64,000 nt of DNA from Triops longicaudatus (taxonomy: Eukaryota; Arthropoda; Branchiopoda; Notostraca; Triopsidae), in NCBI GenBank assembly GCA_022885665.1, contig JAGQDJ010000021.1:186001-250000 (forward strand), given 5' to 3'. Made by a program: the position numbers and the translations under genes. Shown here piece after piece: positions 1 through 10,996 of this stretch; the first letter of the stretch is position 1; each line of letters starts with the position of its first letter. The notes under the pieces are model-generated. The model was given only the letters and a program-made list of their open reading frames with translations. It ran no database searches and had not been told where the DNA came from.

Positions 1-3000
1 CTTTCTTAGTAACTTCTATTTCGAAAACACTTTCCTTTCCTTTTCCCTTTTTTTTTGTCACACTTTTTGTTTGTGCAGCAGTGTATCGAAACACCAATGG
101 AATCAATCAAATATTAAGAAAATGTTTTAAAAATTAAATAAAGAATTATTAATAGTTCATGGCCACTGTATAACAACCACCTTTGCAAGAATTAACAGTA
201 GAAATGGTGCGAAAAATTTCGGGATGATTTCTTGAAAACTGTTAAATATTTCTCGATAGTAGAGTTGTTACATCGACCAGTTTTTATCGAGACAATTTCA
301 AAAAATTGCTCTGGATTATATCTGAATAATTTCAGTCAATCTGATTTTCGAAATTAGCGATAAAAAGAAAAACGCTTTAACGTTCTCAAATATTAAGTAC
401 AATTGCTTCTTTCAAGAAAATATCTTCCGTTCGTGAAAAAAAAATGAATACATAAAATAAAAATAAAACAATGAATAAATAAAATAATTCGCAACCAGTT
501 ATTAATTTTATTGTCTCAAGTTCAATACTTGTAAAGACAATGGCTCCGAGTTGAGACACCAGTAAAAAAGGGAAGACTAACACTGAAAATTGATTTCGTT
601 CTTGTAACAACTAATTCTTTCGAAAACGCTCAACTTTTCCGCCACTAAACTCAACTTGGAATACCAATTTTTTTCTCAATTTCTTACGTTCTGTGAATAC
701 TTCCTAATCAGTTTTTCACTTTCCCCCCACAAAAGACCAAACACTTTCTTTAATTTATTCTTGGTAAGCATTTTGCACGATCAAACTTCATGAATATATT
801 TCAAAGGCAAATAAAACACCTTTTCCTCCCATTAACATGGTGCTCTCTTACAAAGGAGTGAGCGTGTCGTCATCCAGTTATCAAATTTTTCGATCCTATT
901 TCAACTCGTGAACAACTTCACGAGCTGCAGAAACACCTACAAGTTCATTCAGGGTGCGAAAGACGCTTATTTTACGCGAGCTGTCCACCCGCTGCATGCT
1001 TCTTACGTCACTATCTACCCAACACAACACGCCTTCATTTGGTCAACGCAGCCTCGTGCAAATTCATTCAATACATGCATTCAAAACCCAGAAAGACCAC
1101 GAAAACGATTGTAATCCCCGAAAACACCCACCCTGTTTCTCTGTCATACTGTCAACTTTTGCCTGCGTTCTTTCATCACGACAACACTCCCAAAATAATC
1201 GAATCAGGTGGCTAGTAAGCAGGCGACGCCCTGCGAGGACCCCCTAAAGCGGCATCATGCGTTGTTTTGTACTTAGCATAATATCATACATGCAATAGAC
1301 CGGTTAAATATTCCGAATCATGCGTCTTATTCCCACACTCGAACACGAAGGACTCGGGAATAAAATTTATAAGCTTGGACCACAGTTCTGGCACAGCAGA
1401 ACTGACTACAAGGCATTTTTTTATTATGATATATAGTTTTTCTTTTTATTAGTACCATATCACACACAAATTTAAATCATAACCCACGACCGTCTTCGTC
1501 GAAATTTTGACTACCGGCAAACCACGCATGGGAATAGAGTTACTAAAGCCAGTAGAACTCCGGGATAGCGCATGTCAGCCCACATACTGGCATACCAAGT
1601 GAATGCAAGCGATCCGAATGACTTAAACGCCAAGCAAACCGGGAAATCCGACAGCGAAATGATACCATATCTGGGCAAGTTCTTTCTTTTTTTTTTCGTT
1701 GTGTTTCCCTTGCGAGCAACAGGTTATGATTTTCCCCTTCCAAGAAAGGTCCCCTGATTCGTCTTCTTTGCCCGCAGTAATAACCAAAACCCGCATCTGA
1801 AGCAGCAAGTGAAAAACAGCTGGGTTACTGGCTGATGATGGCTCGGAGCTTTGCGGCAGTCATGAATTCTAATAACGCCTTAAACGGGTATCGCCGCACG
1901 CCAGTACACCACTGCCGCTTGTTCCAACCGACTCCTGACGGCAGTTCGTCGATCCTGCGGTCGGATTCTCTAAAATAGCTTTCGACAAGCCGACCAATAC
2001 GTTTCTCTTATCCAGAACGGGATGAAAACAGGACAATAAAATACCGGCACAATTCACAAGAGTTCAGCCGTCATCTTTACAAGCGAAACTTGTGCCGACA
2101 AGCTCTTACCCCCAACTGACGAGCTTCCATTTCAGTACCATTCAAAAGACGCCCCACGGTGTACTACTCGGGTTGTTTCAATCATTGTACACATAAAAAG
2201 TTACCTATGACAGATGTAAGGCCAAAATTGCCGTCCTTCTTAGATGTTGTTTATTGACTCGAGTGTGTCTGTCTACAGCTTTAGCGGACAATTTGTTCAA
2301 ACCAGACGTAGGAAATGGACAATGAGCCATGCGAATTGGCAATCCATTGTCAGTTACTCCAATTTATGACAACTCCCGGTCCGAAAATGGAGTGACTAGC
2401 TCTGTGAGCCTCTTGAGGTATCCACTCCACCCTGCAGCACTTATCTGATGAAGATTGATCAAGTTATCTCCCAACATCACAGGGATATCTTGCTGCGGCT
2501 AAGCTATGGCTTCAATACCTTACGTGCCCAGGCTTGCCGACTCCACCCAGACATACCGAGCGACGATATAATTAGCATTCTTTTCGCTCAACAAATCAAA
2601 CTACCCAAAGGTGGTCAAAATCCACAAATCAGACTTAAATACGTCAGACATGGCTTGTTGGCTTTTTTTTACTCCCAGCTCGAAAGATTTGCTTCATTTC
2701 TGGCTCGGATTTATTTCCTTGTTCTTTATTTCTGTCTTAAGTAATATTTTTTTCTTTATTTTTGTCAGGTCATACCGGGGATAAAAAGTCCTGGAAGACA
2801 TCTTCCACCTGTAGTGTTGACGTCACTGCTCCCCAGCACCAGCTGGGTTAAGAGTTAGGTGACCAAATAAGACTGGCTCATAAATCAAATAGATGGCTTT
2901 TCACGTATGCATGCGAAATGGCTCAACTCAACATTCGTAAGCGACCGAGAGTGGTCCTTGACAGCTTTGCACTATTTATGCCTTTTTTTCTTCATACTCG

Positions 3001-3884
3001 AAAACGGACCTTTGAAAGCAGATCTCACACCTTTGCGGACCAACTACAAGCGCCCAACATAATGGCTTTTCAAGCCCCCTTTCGAGCAAATGTGATAAGT
3101 CCTAAACCCAAAATAAAAAAGATCTGCTGATCCTCTTTGTGAGGTGCTGAGAGCCCCGGTGACAAGGTTATTATTGTAAAAGGCAGCGTGCCTCGCGTCT
3201 CATGGTGTTAGCTTGTCATCTCAACCTCATTAGCATGACTCACGGTTACTGATTTACACCATTTCTGGCGATCCTTATGCGCAGGCGTTTTTTCTCTTTC
3301 TTTTTTTCGGAATTTCAATGTCCTGAGTTTCAATATCCTTTTTTGTGAGTCTTGGGCCCGCGACATTCTCACTTTTTCCTCGCCAAAGTCATCAAAATCG
3401 CTTGAAACACGAGTTTTCGAAAGGAGAGGAATCTTAGCTAGTTTTACGGACCTTACAAACCTCTAACGTCACATCGAGACACCTGACTAGACAGCTCATT
3501 GGGACACGTTCGAGAAAAAGAATCCTGTTATGCAAATTTCCGGCTAAGCTTTACAGTTTCTTGTTTTTGGTCCTAAATGGACGCAGAATTAGAATGTAGG
3601 GGCCAAGTGACGGTCACAGAAATGCAAAAGTAGAGGAGTTCCCAAACCTGCGGCGTGGTTGAAGCAGGTCCTTTTGGAAACAAGATCGCTTTCTCAGCTC
3701 CTATTATACATGTCTTTTTCTACTGAGTTCCTTCTTTACATTTGTAGTACAAGGTCTCCTTTCATATACGCCATAGCTCAGTTTAGTAGCTTTACATTCC
3801 TTAGGAGATGATCAGAAAGTCACCCGATCCCTCTAGACTACCATACAGACACGTCTTTGAGTGTAGATCCCAGCTGATAAAAAT

Positions 3885-4080
3885 AAAATGCAAAACATGA
3901 AATAAAATAAATAAAAAATCGTGAAGATAAAAAATAAAATACAAAATGAAATAAAAAGAAATTAAAATAGAAATAAAAAACAGAAAATAACCCAATAATA
4001 AAAACAGCAAATAAAAATAAAACAAGGACAAAGGAAAATAAACATACAGTACATAAAAACAAACCAATAAAAACAAAATA
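3885..4080. repeat. AAAAT-rich microsatellite
   Basis: This is degenerate AAAATAAAATA-type simple sequence on the plus strand, broken by short unique words. It is the mirror of the TTTTA tract at 45085-45275. The long hydrophobic minus-strand ORFs over it are artefacts. Confidence 0.85.
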
Positions 4081-5430
4081 AGCGTATAAAAGTATGAAAC
4101 AATGTGACGGTAACCCATTTCGCTACCGTTAACTTGGGTTATTGTGAACACATGGAGTAAATTGGAAAACTTTATGGGAAACGATAGGCTGCTGTTCTGT
4201 TTTGAAACATTGCGTGGCAACAAGAAACTGAAAGTACAAAAAGTTGCGCTTTTTTAGCGTCTTCAAATTTTATTATTAAAAGGAAACTGTGACAAATAGA
4301 AGCTCCATTTTTTTTGAGGAAAATAGTACAAAGACTAGTCTTTATGGCTTTGAAATCAAAAAGACAGTCACCTCCATTCACAATCATTCCCTGCAGGCAA
4401 ATTCGATGTTCAATGTTACCCCATACGAATCTGACTCTTTTCCCATGTTGTACCTTACGCTCTTCTGAAGCGGAGTCGGTCGCTATAAAAAAAGTCGCGA
4501 CTTGTAACGAAAATGCGCACGAAAACTCAACTCAAAACCTGAACTTCCTATAATTTGAAAACGCTGCAGTCTGAAAAGCTAAAGTAGTAGTAAAAACCAT
4601 AAGAAGTGCAAAGAAGAGCGAACGTGAAAAAGAATAAAATTTTTAAAATTTTCTGCCTTTCACTTTTCGCTTATATTTTTCCAAAAATATCTGAAGTCAT
4701 TTTGTCAAACAGAAATAGTCAAGGATAGCTCATGTATGGCAACAATACCTACGAGAAATTTTCTGCAAAAGTTGTGTTTATTGTATTTTTGTCGTTTCAT
4801 TTCTTGCTTTCATTTATTTAAACGATAACTTTAAACGCGCAGTTTAAATATTAAACGGAACTTAAATCTAGCCTGTCCGATTCAAAATATTATTCTCCAA
4901 AAATTTTTGCTTTCTTCTCACTCAACATGATCAGAAACACACAAAAGGAACGAAAAAACGCACTTTTTCAAAATAACCTTAGTTGACGGTACTGTTACAA
5001 ACGAAGGAAACGAAAAGTATTTAAAAAATATAAAAAAGTATTTTATTGGAATACTAGTTTTGTCGGTTCCAAAAGCTTTTGACGTGCGCCCAATTAGAGA
5101 TCTATTACCTTTCCGATTCAGTGCAAATTTATGCGTCTAGAAGCCAACTCGGTATTGCGCCCACGACGGACGCAAAGTATAAAGCCATAGTCACGAGACC
5201 AGCAGCGGGAGTAAGTTCGGCAGACGTTATAGTCACACCAGCCAGAACACATGGGGAATCGAGGAACCCCGAAGTAAGCAAAAAGAAGCTCTATTGCCAA
5301 CGTCTCGAACTGCCATGTATTATAACATCTATTTTGCATATCGGATCCCATAACGACCCAGCGTATATTATATTCCTAGAACGCTTCGGCGCTCCTCGCA
5401 ACCTACGCTCCACCATCTCTCTCTCTTACA

Positions 5431-5433
<3 letters not shown>

Positions 5434-5468
<35 letters not shown>
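5434..5468. repeat. Poly(T) tract, 35 nt
   Basis: This is an uninterrupted T run in PKG intron DNA, preceded by a CTCTCTCT pyrimidine stretch. No retrocopy is recognisable beside it. Confidence 0.95.
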
Positions 5469-5472
<4 letters not shown>

Positions 5473-6894
5473 GAGAGTACCGATAAGGCTTTTCTTGCCA
5501 ATTGCTATCTAGCTCGTTCTCTAGACCGACCACGTAGCATCTTCCATCACTTCGCTGCAGGTCTCATTGTACAGCATCCCACCGCAAAGGATGAAAAAAA
5601 TGAAAGAAAGATTCATTGCCAACCCAGGAGAAGAGTGAGAAACTTTTGCTGGGACAATTCAAAATGGTGAAAACTTCTATAAGGTCATGCGCTAGAAGGC
5701 AAAAGGCGGATAACCAGGGGCCCTCCCATGAAGGAGTGCCACTGCTGTAGGGGCGATTTCGTGACTGCGAATTGCCAGCTGCCACAAGACTTGAAGAAGG
5801 TTAGTGATTACAGTCCCATTTCGCCCCGACTCATATGTCAACTAACCAAGGCAGGATTATTAAGGTCCACGCAAATTTCCACCTCCAGCTTCAATTGTTT
5901 GGATTTCCTCCCTGCCCTTATTAGGTTAGTTGTATAAATCTGGAACTAAACTCAAACGGCAAATATCTTGACCGACGTAGTTGCCACGAACGACCCTAAC
6001 GTGTTGCCAAGAATAAAATAAAAAATACCAAAAATATAACCAAAGCAAAAACATATTTCAGAATAACACGAAAAATACAATGAAAAAGTAATAAAAAATA
6101 TACGTAAAGTAAACATTTTAATCTGCAATAAAACGAAAATATGAAGCAGATTTTTTTGTGTCGATAACGCTATCAAAAAACTGCAGCACGCCATATTTAA
6201 GCCTTTCTCTAACTTAACAACAAAAAAGATTTAGGAATAATATTAAAGTATATGCAATATGTTTAGGAATAATATGCAACGAAAAGTCAAATGAAAAATT
6301 AAAATGACTAAAAAAGGAGTGAAATACGAATAAGGCTATAGGAAATCTAACACGAAATAAAGTAGAATTTCTACCAGCCGTTTCGTGTTGACACTCTAAT
6401 AACACGCTGAACAGTGGCAACGTAAAGACCCGCCTACTTAAGCTTGCCTTATTCCTCGGCTTACAAGCACTGACTATTGCCAACTGCTCGCGTCAAGCAA
6501 CTTTTCTGGCTGACATTTAGTGCGGAAAACCGGCAAATTGTGGTACACGATAACGCGCGAAAGACTGGATTTATGATGCAGATCACACCTGTAACTCTTG
6601 AGCTTCCCTGCAGCAAGATCAACGGTGTCACCCCGTACTACGCATGCAGAAAATCCGTGCTATCCCACTTGTTGCTTGTCAACATGACGGCACAAAGTAA
6701 AGCGTCCATCACAAGGCAACAGTCAACACCCATTCTTACGCAACGCTTAGCCAAAGGAGGACTTGCATATTTGTATACTTGTATGCTTGTCATTCAACAT
6801 TTCAAGTGTATTTACGACGTCGTGTGGTAAAGCGTTGAAACTTTGGAACGCGATTAGGACAAAACTAGGTAAATGGAAATAAAAGAAAATATAC

Positions 6895-7000
6895 CTCTTG
6901 AGGAAATCTGTGTATTCTGCTTGGCGTATGAGTCCTGTGCGCATCATAATGGTCTGGAAGCATTGACGTTCGATAGCCCACAGTTTGCAATCCGTCGCGG
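6895..7000 (-). CDS. PKG exon 4: end of cyclic-nucleotide-binding domain A
   Basis: This is the fourth coding exon of a cGMP-dependent protein kinase gene, read leftward. The translation includes TDCKLWAIERQCFQTIMMRT, then GLIRQAEYTDFLKR, which closely follows the end of CNB-A and the linker toward CNB-B in PRKG1. The exon starts after a TTTAAACAG acceptor in phase 1 and ends in phase 2 at a GTATAT donor. That phase joins exactly to the exon at 9854-9967. The cumulative model reaches 230 codons here. The remaining CNB-B and kinase domains are not recognisable in positions 1-6894 and presumably lie off the left edge. The family call is secure. The gene as seen is partial only because the window ends. 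Confidence 0.93.
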
Positions 7001-9853
7001 CTGTTTAAAGGATACAAAACGTCAGTGAAAAATTGTGCTACTACGAACAAACGGCGAAACTTGTCAGAAATCAAAACAATACCCGTAAAATTAGGATTAA
7101 TTCTAAAAGGTACTGACGAAATAATGTCAGGTTTTCTTTAAACGCCCTGAGAATCAAAATAAAAAACATTAGCACTGAGACAATAAAATGAGAAATAAGG
7201 ACTAATTTCGACCTACTTCGATGAAGGCTTGTGACATTATAACAAGCACACATTATGACAAGCATACATTATGACAAGCACTTAGTGACGTCATACCACT
7301 TCATACCTGTCACTTTACAGCAAGGTTTGCTTTATCAACGAAACAAGCTTTTTGCAAAATTTATAAAATAAAATTTCAGAAAATACAAAATAATACACTT
7401 TGATTTTATCTAGAGAAAGGCGAACAGCGATATAATACGCAAGCGTACGTCAATAATAAATACGTTCAATAATCAAGAAAAATGAAAATAAATTTTTAAA
7501 AATCCTGGGACGCGAAATTACTCAAAAAGTCTTTAAATGAAACGACTTTTTAAATCTTAAAATTATACCCGTTGGGGAATCTATTTTTTCAGATATGACG
7601 AAGAGCAGAAGTCGTACATTAAAATACCGCTATAACAAACTTTCTTGGAGTAGGCAACAATGCAGTAAATCCAAAATTTTGGGCTTCCAACACTTGTCTG
7701 CGAAGCCTAATAATAAATCTATAATTCCTGCATTAATCTCCTGAGAAAAGCGAAGAAAAATTTGCTTGTTTCGGACTTGAATTTATTCAACACAATTTAG
7801 ATGCGGCTATCTGAATACATAATTTACCAAGTCTACGTTAACAATATTTGAATCCTGATATCAAATCTATAGAATATTATCCCATACGTAACTCATCTTA
7901 GTAACATATCCTAAAGAGAAGAATTATTACGGGACAATTTCACTGACCTTGAAGATTTTCATGCATATTCAGAAATAGGTTGACATTTTCCATTATATAA
8001 TTTCACCATAGTTCCGTTACGATTCCTTCAGTAACACTATAAATGGGCTTCGTTACTGCAAAAATTAACTACACCTGTCAAAAAGAAATTATTTTAATTT
8101 CGCTTCCCTGTGCAGTGCCGCAGGTAACAAGGAAACCACCCGAGATGTTCGTCGAATTTATGCGAAAGTGGCATTTCTTGCAAAAAGGTATTTGTAGTGC
8201 TTTTTGCCTTGCAGCGAAGAAAAACCTACACCCTGCATTCAACTATTGTTTAAGCAGGTTTTTAACAAAAAAGTCCCCAACACAAGACTATCATTAGGTA
8301 GCCCACTCTGTTCGCAGTGACCGCGTACATCAGCGAATGTTTGCGGTGCGCGTGGTAAGCACAAAGTAGAAAACAATGTGTGAATATACTACCATTCTTT
8401 TCTTGCATTTTTAATCATGACACGACTTCTAGTCTTTATTTTAAAAAACAACATTTAGCTAATATTATAATTATTAATTATTATTATTATTATTATTTAT
8501 TAATACTTGATTTTTTATTTATTGCTTATTTTTATTTATTTTATTGCTTTTCATCTCCAGGAAGGGTCGTTCAATACATAAGTGACTTTAAAAAAAGAAA
8601 TAAAAATATTAGGCTCGCCTTTTCTTCTGCAAGATTGCTGCTAGTCTTGCACGACGCTTCCACATTTCCCTTTTTTATTGCTAAGCAATTTCCTCTGCTT
8701 CAAAAGGTCAGTATGTTAGTTCTAGGAAATGGCACAAGAAAGTACTGATTCTCGATGTCGGGACGGCTAGACCAGAAACTCGTTCCATTGTGGCTCATAC
8801 ACCAGAGACTCTAGAATGCGTGCATAAAATCGAGTCATGCTATGTGCCTGTTAGCGATTTCACTCCGGGACCGAAGGACAATGTCGCAGTAGGCTAGGCT
8901 CAATAGCTTGTATCTCCTTCCACTTTTTACATAGGAAACCAGTGTCACGAAGTCGTAAAGTTTTCATGAAACCTATCTGATAATAAACCCTTAATAATGC
9001 CTGGCTCACCCTTGTCGTTAGCTGTTCCCCGCGTTCAAGATGTCAATAAAATACTAACGGAAAATTAATGTTAATTCGTAGAGACAGTTCTTGGAATTCT
9101 GACACATGATACGAGCTTGGGTGTCAAACTTCTTAGAATCGATCTCACCTTTGCAGAAGATTGATAAGGTTTTTTACTTATTATTATGTTTTTATATTAC
9201 TTCATTTGTCGTTGCAACAAAGCGAGTTTTACTCCCGGGGAGATTTTCGTACACGTGATAACTTACGAATACGTTATTTATTATTTTTTATTATTTTAGT
9301 TATTTATTATTTATTAACTTACGAATACGTTACGCGCGTAAGAGAAAAAAAGGAAAAAAAACTATCAGCAGGTCACCTCGCCGTTAGTCTTAATCACATT
9401 TTGCGCCTGAGGAAACGCACATGTTTGTTTCTGCAGATAATTCGCTAAATACCTGATTCACATGCTAGCTTGAATTAGATTGCGGCACTGGCTCATTTAT
9501 ACAGAGCGGAAAGCTACGCAATAACACAGGTTTTTTAGCGTTCACTTAGCCTAGAGCATATATCCCGCTACCTAAATAGACAGCTATGGAATTACATAAC
9601 AATTGCTGTTATTCAACTGTTGGGCATGTCAGTGCTAATTGCCGTTTTGCAAAAATATCATACGTTTGACTTATTTAGATACTTATATTACATATACACA
9701 CTGCGTATTTCTTATGTAATTTTAAGTGTTCTATTCGATTTTTTTTTATTATTTATAAAACATATTTTTTATTATTTTCGTATTATTATCATTATTTATT
9801 ATTATTATTATTATTATTTATTATTTTTGTTTTTGTTATTAACTGTTATTTAC
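7001..9853. other. PKG intron with TTA/TTTA low-complexity DNA
   Basis: This intron lies between exons 4 and 3. It has TTA-rich simple repeats at about 8470-8545, 9275-9315 and 9765-9845, the last ending just inside the donor side of exon 3. No coding exon or RNA gene is recognised. Confidence 0.7.
9765..9845. repeat. TTA/TTTTA microsatellite
   Basis: TTATTATTATTATTATTATT runs with TTTTTATT variants, immediately downstream (minus sense) of the donor of PKG exon 3. Confidence 0.85.
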
Positions 9854-9967
9854 CTTTGATAGTAGCTGTTCGTTTGCAGTTGTAGAGGATAGCCAATTCG
9901 CCGAAAACTTTGCCAGGCATCATCGTGCTGAGGAACTTGCCTTCACGGGAAACTTCCACTTTACCCT
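9854..9967 (-). CDS. PKG exon 3: CNB-A phosphate-binding cassette
   Basis: This 38-codon exon reads EGKVEVSREGKFLSTMMPGK, then VFGELAILYNCKRTATIK. FGELAILYNCKRTA is the phosphate-binding cassette of the first cyclic-nucleotide-binding domain in PKG. The conserved Gly-Glu and the Arg that contact the cyclic phosphate are present. The acceptor is a CAG after a pyrimidine stretch and the donor is GTAAAT, with phase 1 on both sides, matching exon 2 (phase 1 out) and exon 4 (phase 1 in). The domain binds cGMP and relieves autoinhibition of the kinase domain in known family members. Nothing is missing from the cassette. Confidence 0.95.
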
Positions 9968-10224
9968 CTGTAAACAGAGAAACAAGAAACGCGAACTTAG
10001 TGAGTTCTGAGTCATGTTACCATAGAGAAAACACACAAGACAAACCTTCAACTCTCCCGAACCACAAATAGACTGGATTCAATTATAAGTTGGATTTGTA
10101 TTACAAACCAAAGCAACCCGTTTATTCAAGAAGACATTGCCCGACAAAAAAATCCGGCTACACAAACTTTATATAGGAAATTTTCGTGGACATGTTCAAA
10201 TCTTAATTTCGTTTTATTAGCACT

Positions 10225-10226
<2 letters not shown>

Positions 10227-10260
<34 letters not shown>
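10227..10260. repeat. Poly(T) tract, 34 nt (poly(A) on minus strand)
   Basis: This uninterrupted T run lies just downstream of the intronless minus-strand ORF at 10373-10996 and its AATAAA. It may be the fossil poly(A) tail of a retrocopy. Confidence 0.95.
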
Positions 10261-10263
<3 letters not shown>

Positions 10264-10302
10264 TTAGCATGCCATTGTTCAGCACCACCTATTAACGGCT
10301 GC

Positions 10303-10308
10303 TTTATT
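10303..10308 (-). terminator. Putative polyadenylation signal of nested ORF
   Basis: TTTATT on the plus strand reads AATAAA on the minus strand. It lies 65 nt past the nested ORF stop and 42 nt before the A tract that ends at 10227. Confidence 0.4.
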
Positions 10309-10372
10309 GAAATTTCTTTCTGGTACTATTTTACTTGTATGGATGAGGAACGTTTACAACCAGGTGGACAAT

Positions 10373-10996
10373 TTATTCATTTTTGTCAAGATCAGCTTGA
10401 GAATTATTCTGAATATAAGAATTCAGCCACGCATCAACATTTGACGGCGCCCAAGAACGCCTCGCTGGGACGTTACACGGATCAACGGAGTCATTCGAAT
10501 CGCCATAAAGCTTTAATCCCGAAAAGATTAACTTAGGACGTGGAATATATAACACAGGCTCCGATGCTGGTGTGGCACTAAATTCATCATCGTGATCTTC
10601 GACATCGGTAACGCGATTTGTCTCACGATAGGTTGTCGAAATGACGCCTAATTTCTGCAGACACTTGGTCCTGCCCTGAAACGAAGATTTATCAAAGCTA
10701 TCACTCATCGCTGATTTAGTCGGTTTTGCCTTGCTCGGAACTGGGCTGCGATTTTTCGGGGGTGAAACCACGTAAGGCACGGCGCATTCATCTTCGCTTG
10801 AGCTGTCAAAGGCGTACGACACAGAGCCAAATGTACGCGTCGACACAGACCTCGAAGACGAGCTTGACACCGCTGAAAACGAACGATCCCATATGCCACT
10901 CCGGTGCTCGGGAATATCACTATCACCATATGACGTTTTCTTGCGTCGGTTTTTGTGACGTTCTTTCTGAATAAGAGCTTTACGAAACGCTGCCAT
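10373..10996 (-). CDS. Hypothetical intronless ORF nested in PKG intron, possible retrogene
   Basis: This uninterrupted 207-residue ORF begins MAAFRKALIQKERHKNRRKK. It continues with a Ser-rich stretch (AVSSSSSRSVSTRT), acidic Ser patches (FDSSSEDE), and a C-terminal part with RRSWAPSNVDAWLNSYIQNN. The composition looks protein-like and intrinsically disordered, with a basic N terminus that could bind nucleic acid. I do not recognise the family. The first residues are faintly reminiscent of UTP11 (MAAFRKA), but the rest does not support that. On the same strand, AATAAA lies at 10308-10303, followed by a 34-nt A tract (plus-strand T run at 10227-10260). That is what an inserted mRNA copy would leave. 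It lies between PKG exons 3 and 2, in the same orientation as PKG. It could be an active retrogene or an independent small gene. Confidence 0.55.
   Translation of the reverse strand: MAAFRKALIQKERHKNRRKKTSYGDSDIPEHRSGIWDRSFSAVSSSSSRSVSTRTFGSVSYAFDSSSEDECAVPYVVSPPKNRSPVPSKAKPTKSAMSDSFDKSSFQGRTKCLQKLGVISTTYRETNRVTDVEDHDDEFSATPASEPVLYIPRPKLIFSGLKLYGDSNDSVDPCNVPARRSWAPSNVDAWLNSYIQNNSQADLDKNE

Larger units (their letters stand above)
1..6894. other. Presumed PKG intron at left edge, no gene seen
   Basis: This is AT-rich sequence downstream of PKG exon 4. It contains an A-rich AAAAT microsatellite near 3885-4080 and a 35-nt T tract at 5434-5468. I looked for a CNB-B exon in the phase required and found none. 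All ORFs here are short, unlike known proteins, and often built on low-complexity DNA. Confidence 0.6.

Noticed and set aside
3801..4223. 140-codon minus-strand hydrophobic ORF
   Set aside because: It lies over an AAAAT simple repeat. The Phe/Leu/Tyr composition comes from the repeat.
1..6894. PKG CNB-B or kinase exons near the left edge
   Set aside because: I searched the minus strand for the expected exon after FLKR in phase 2 and for kinase motifs and found none. I assume they lie outside the window.
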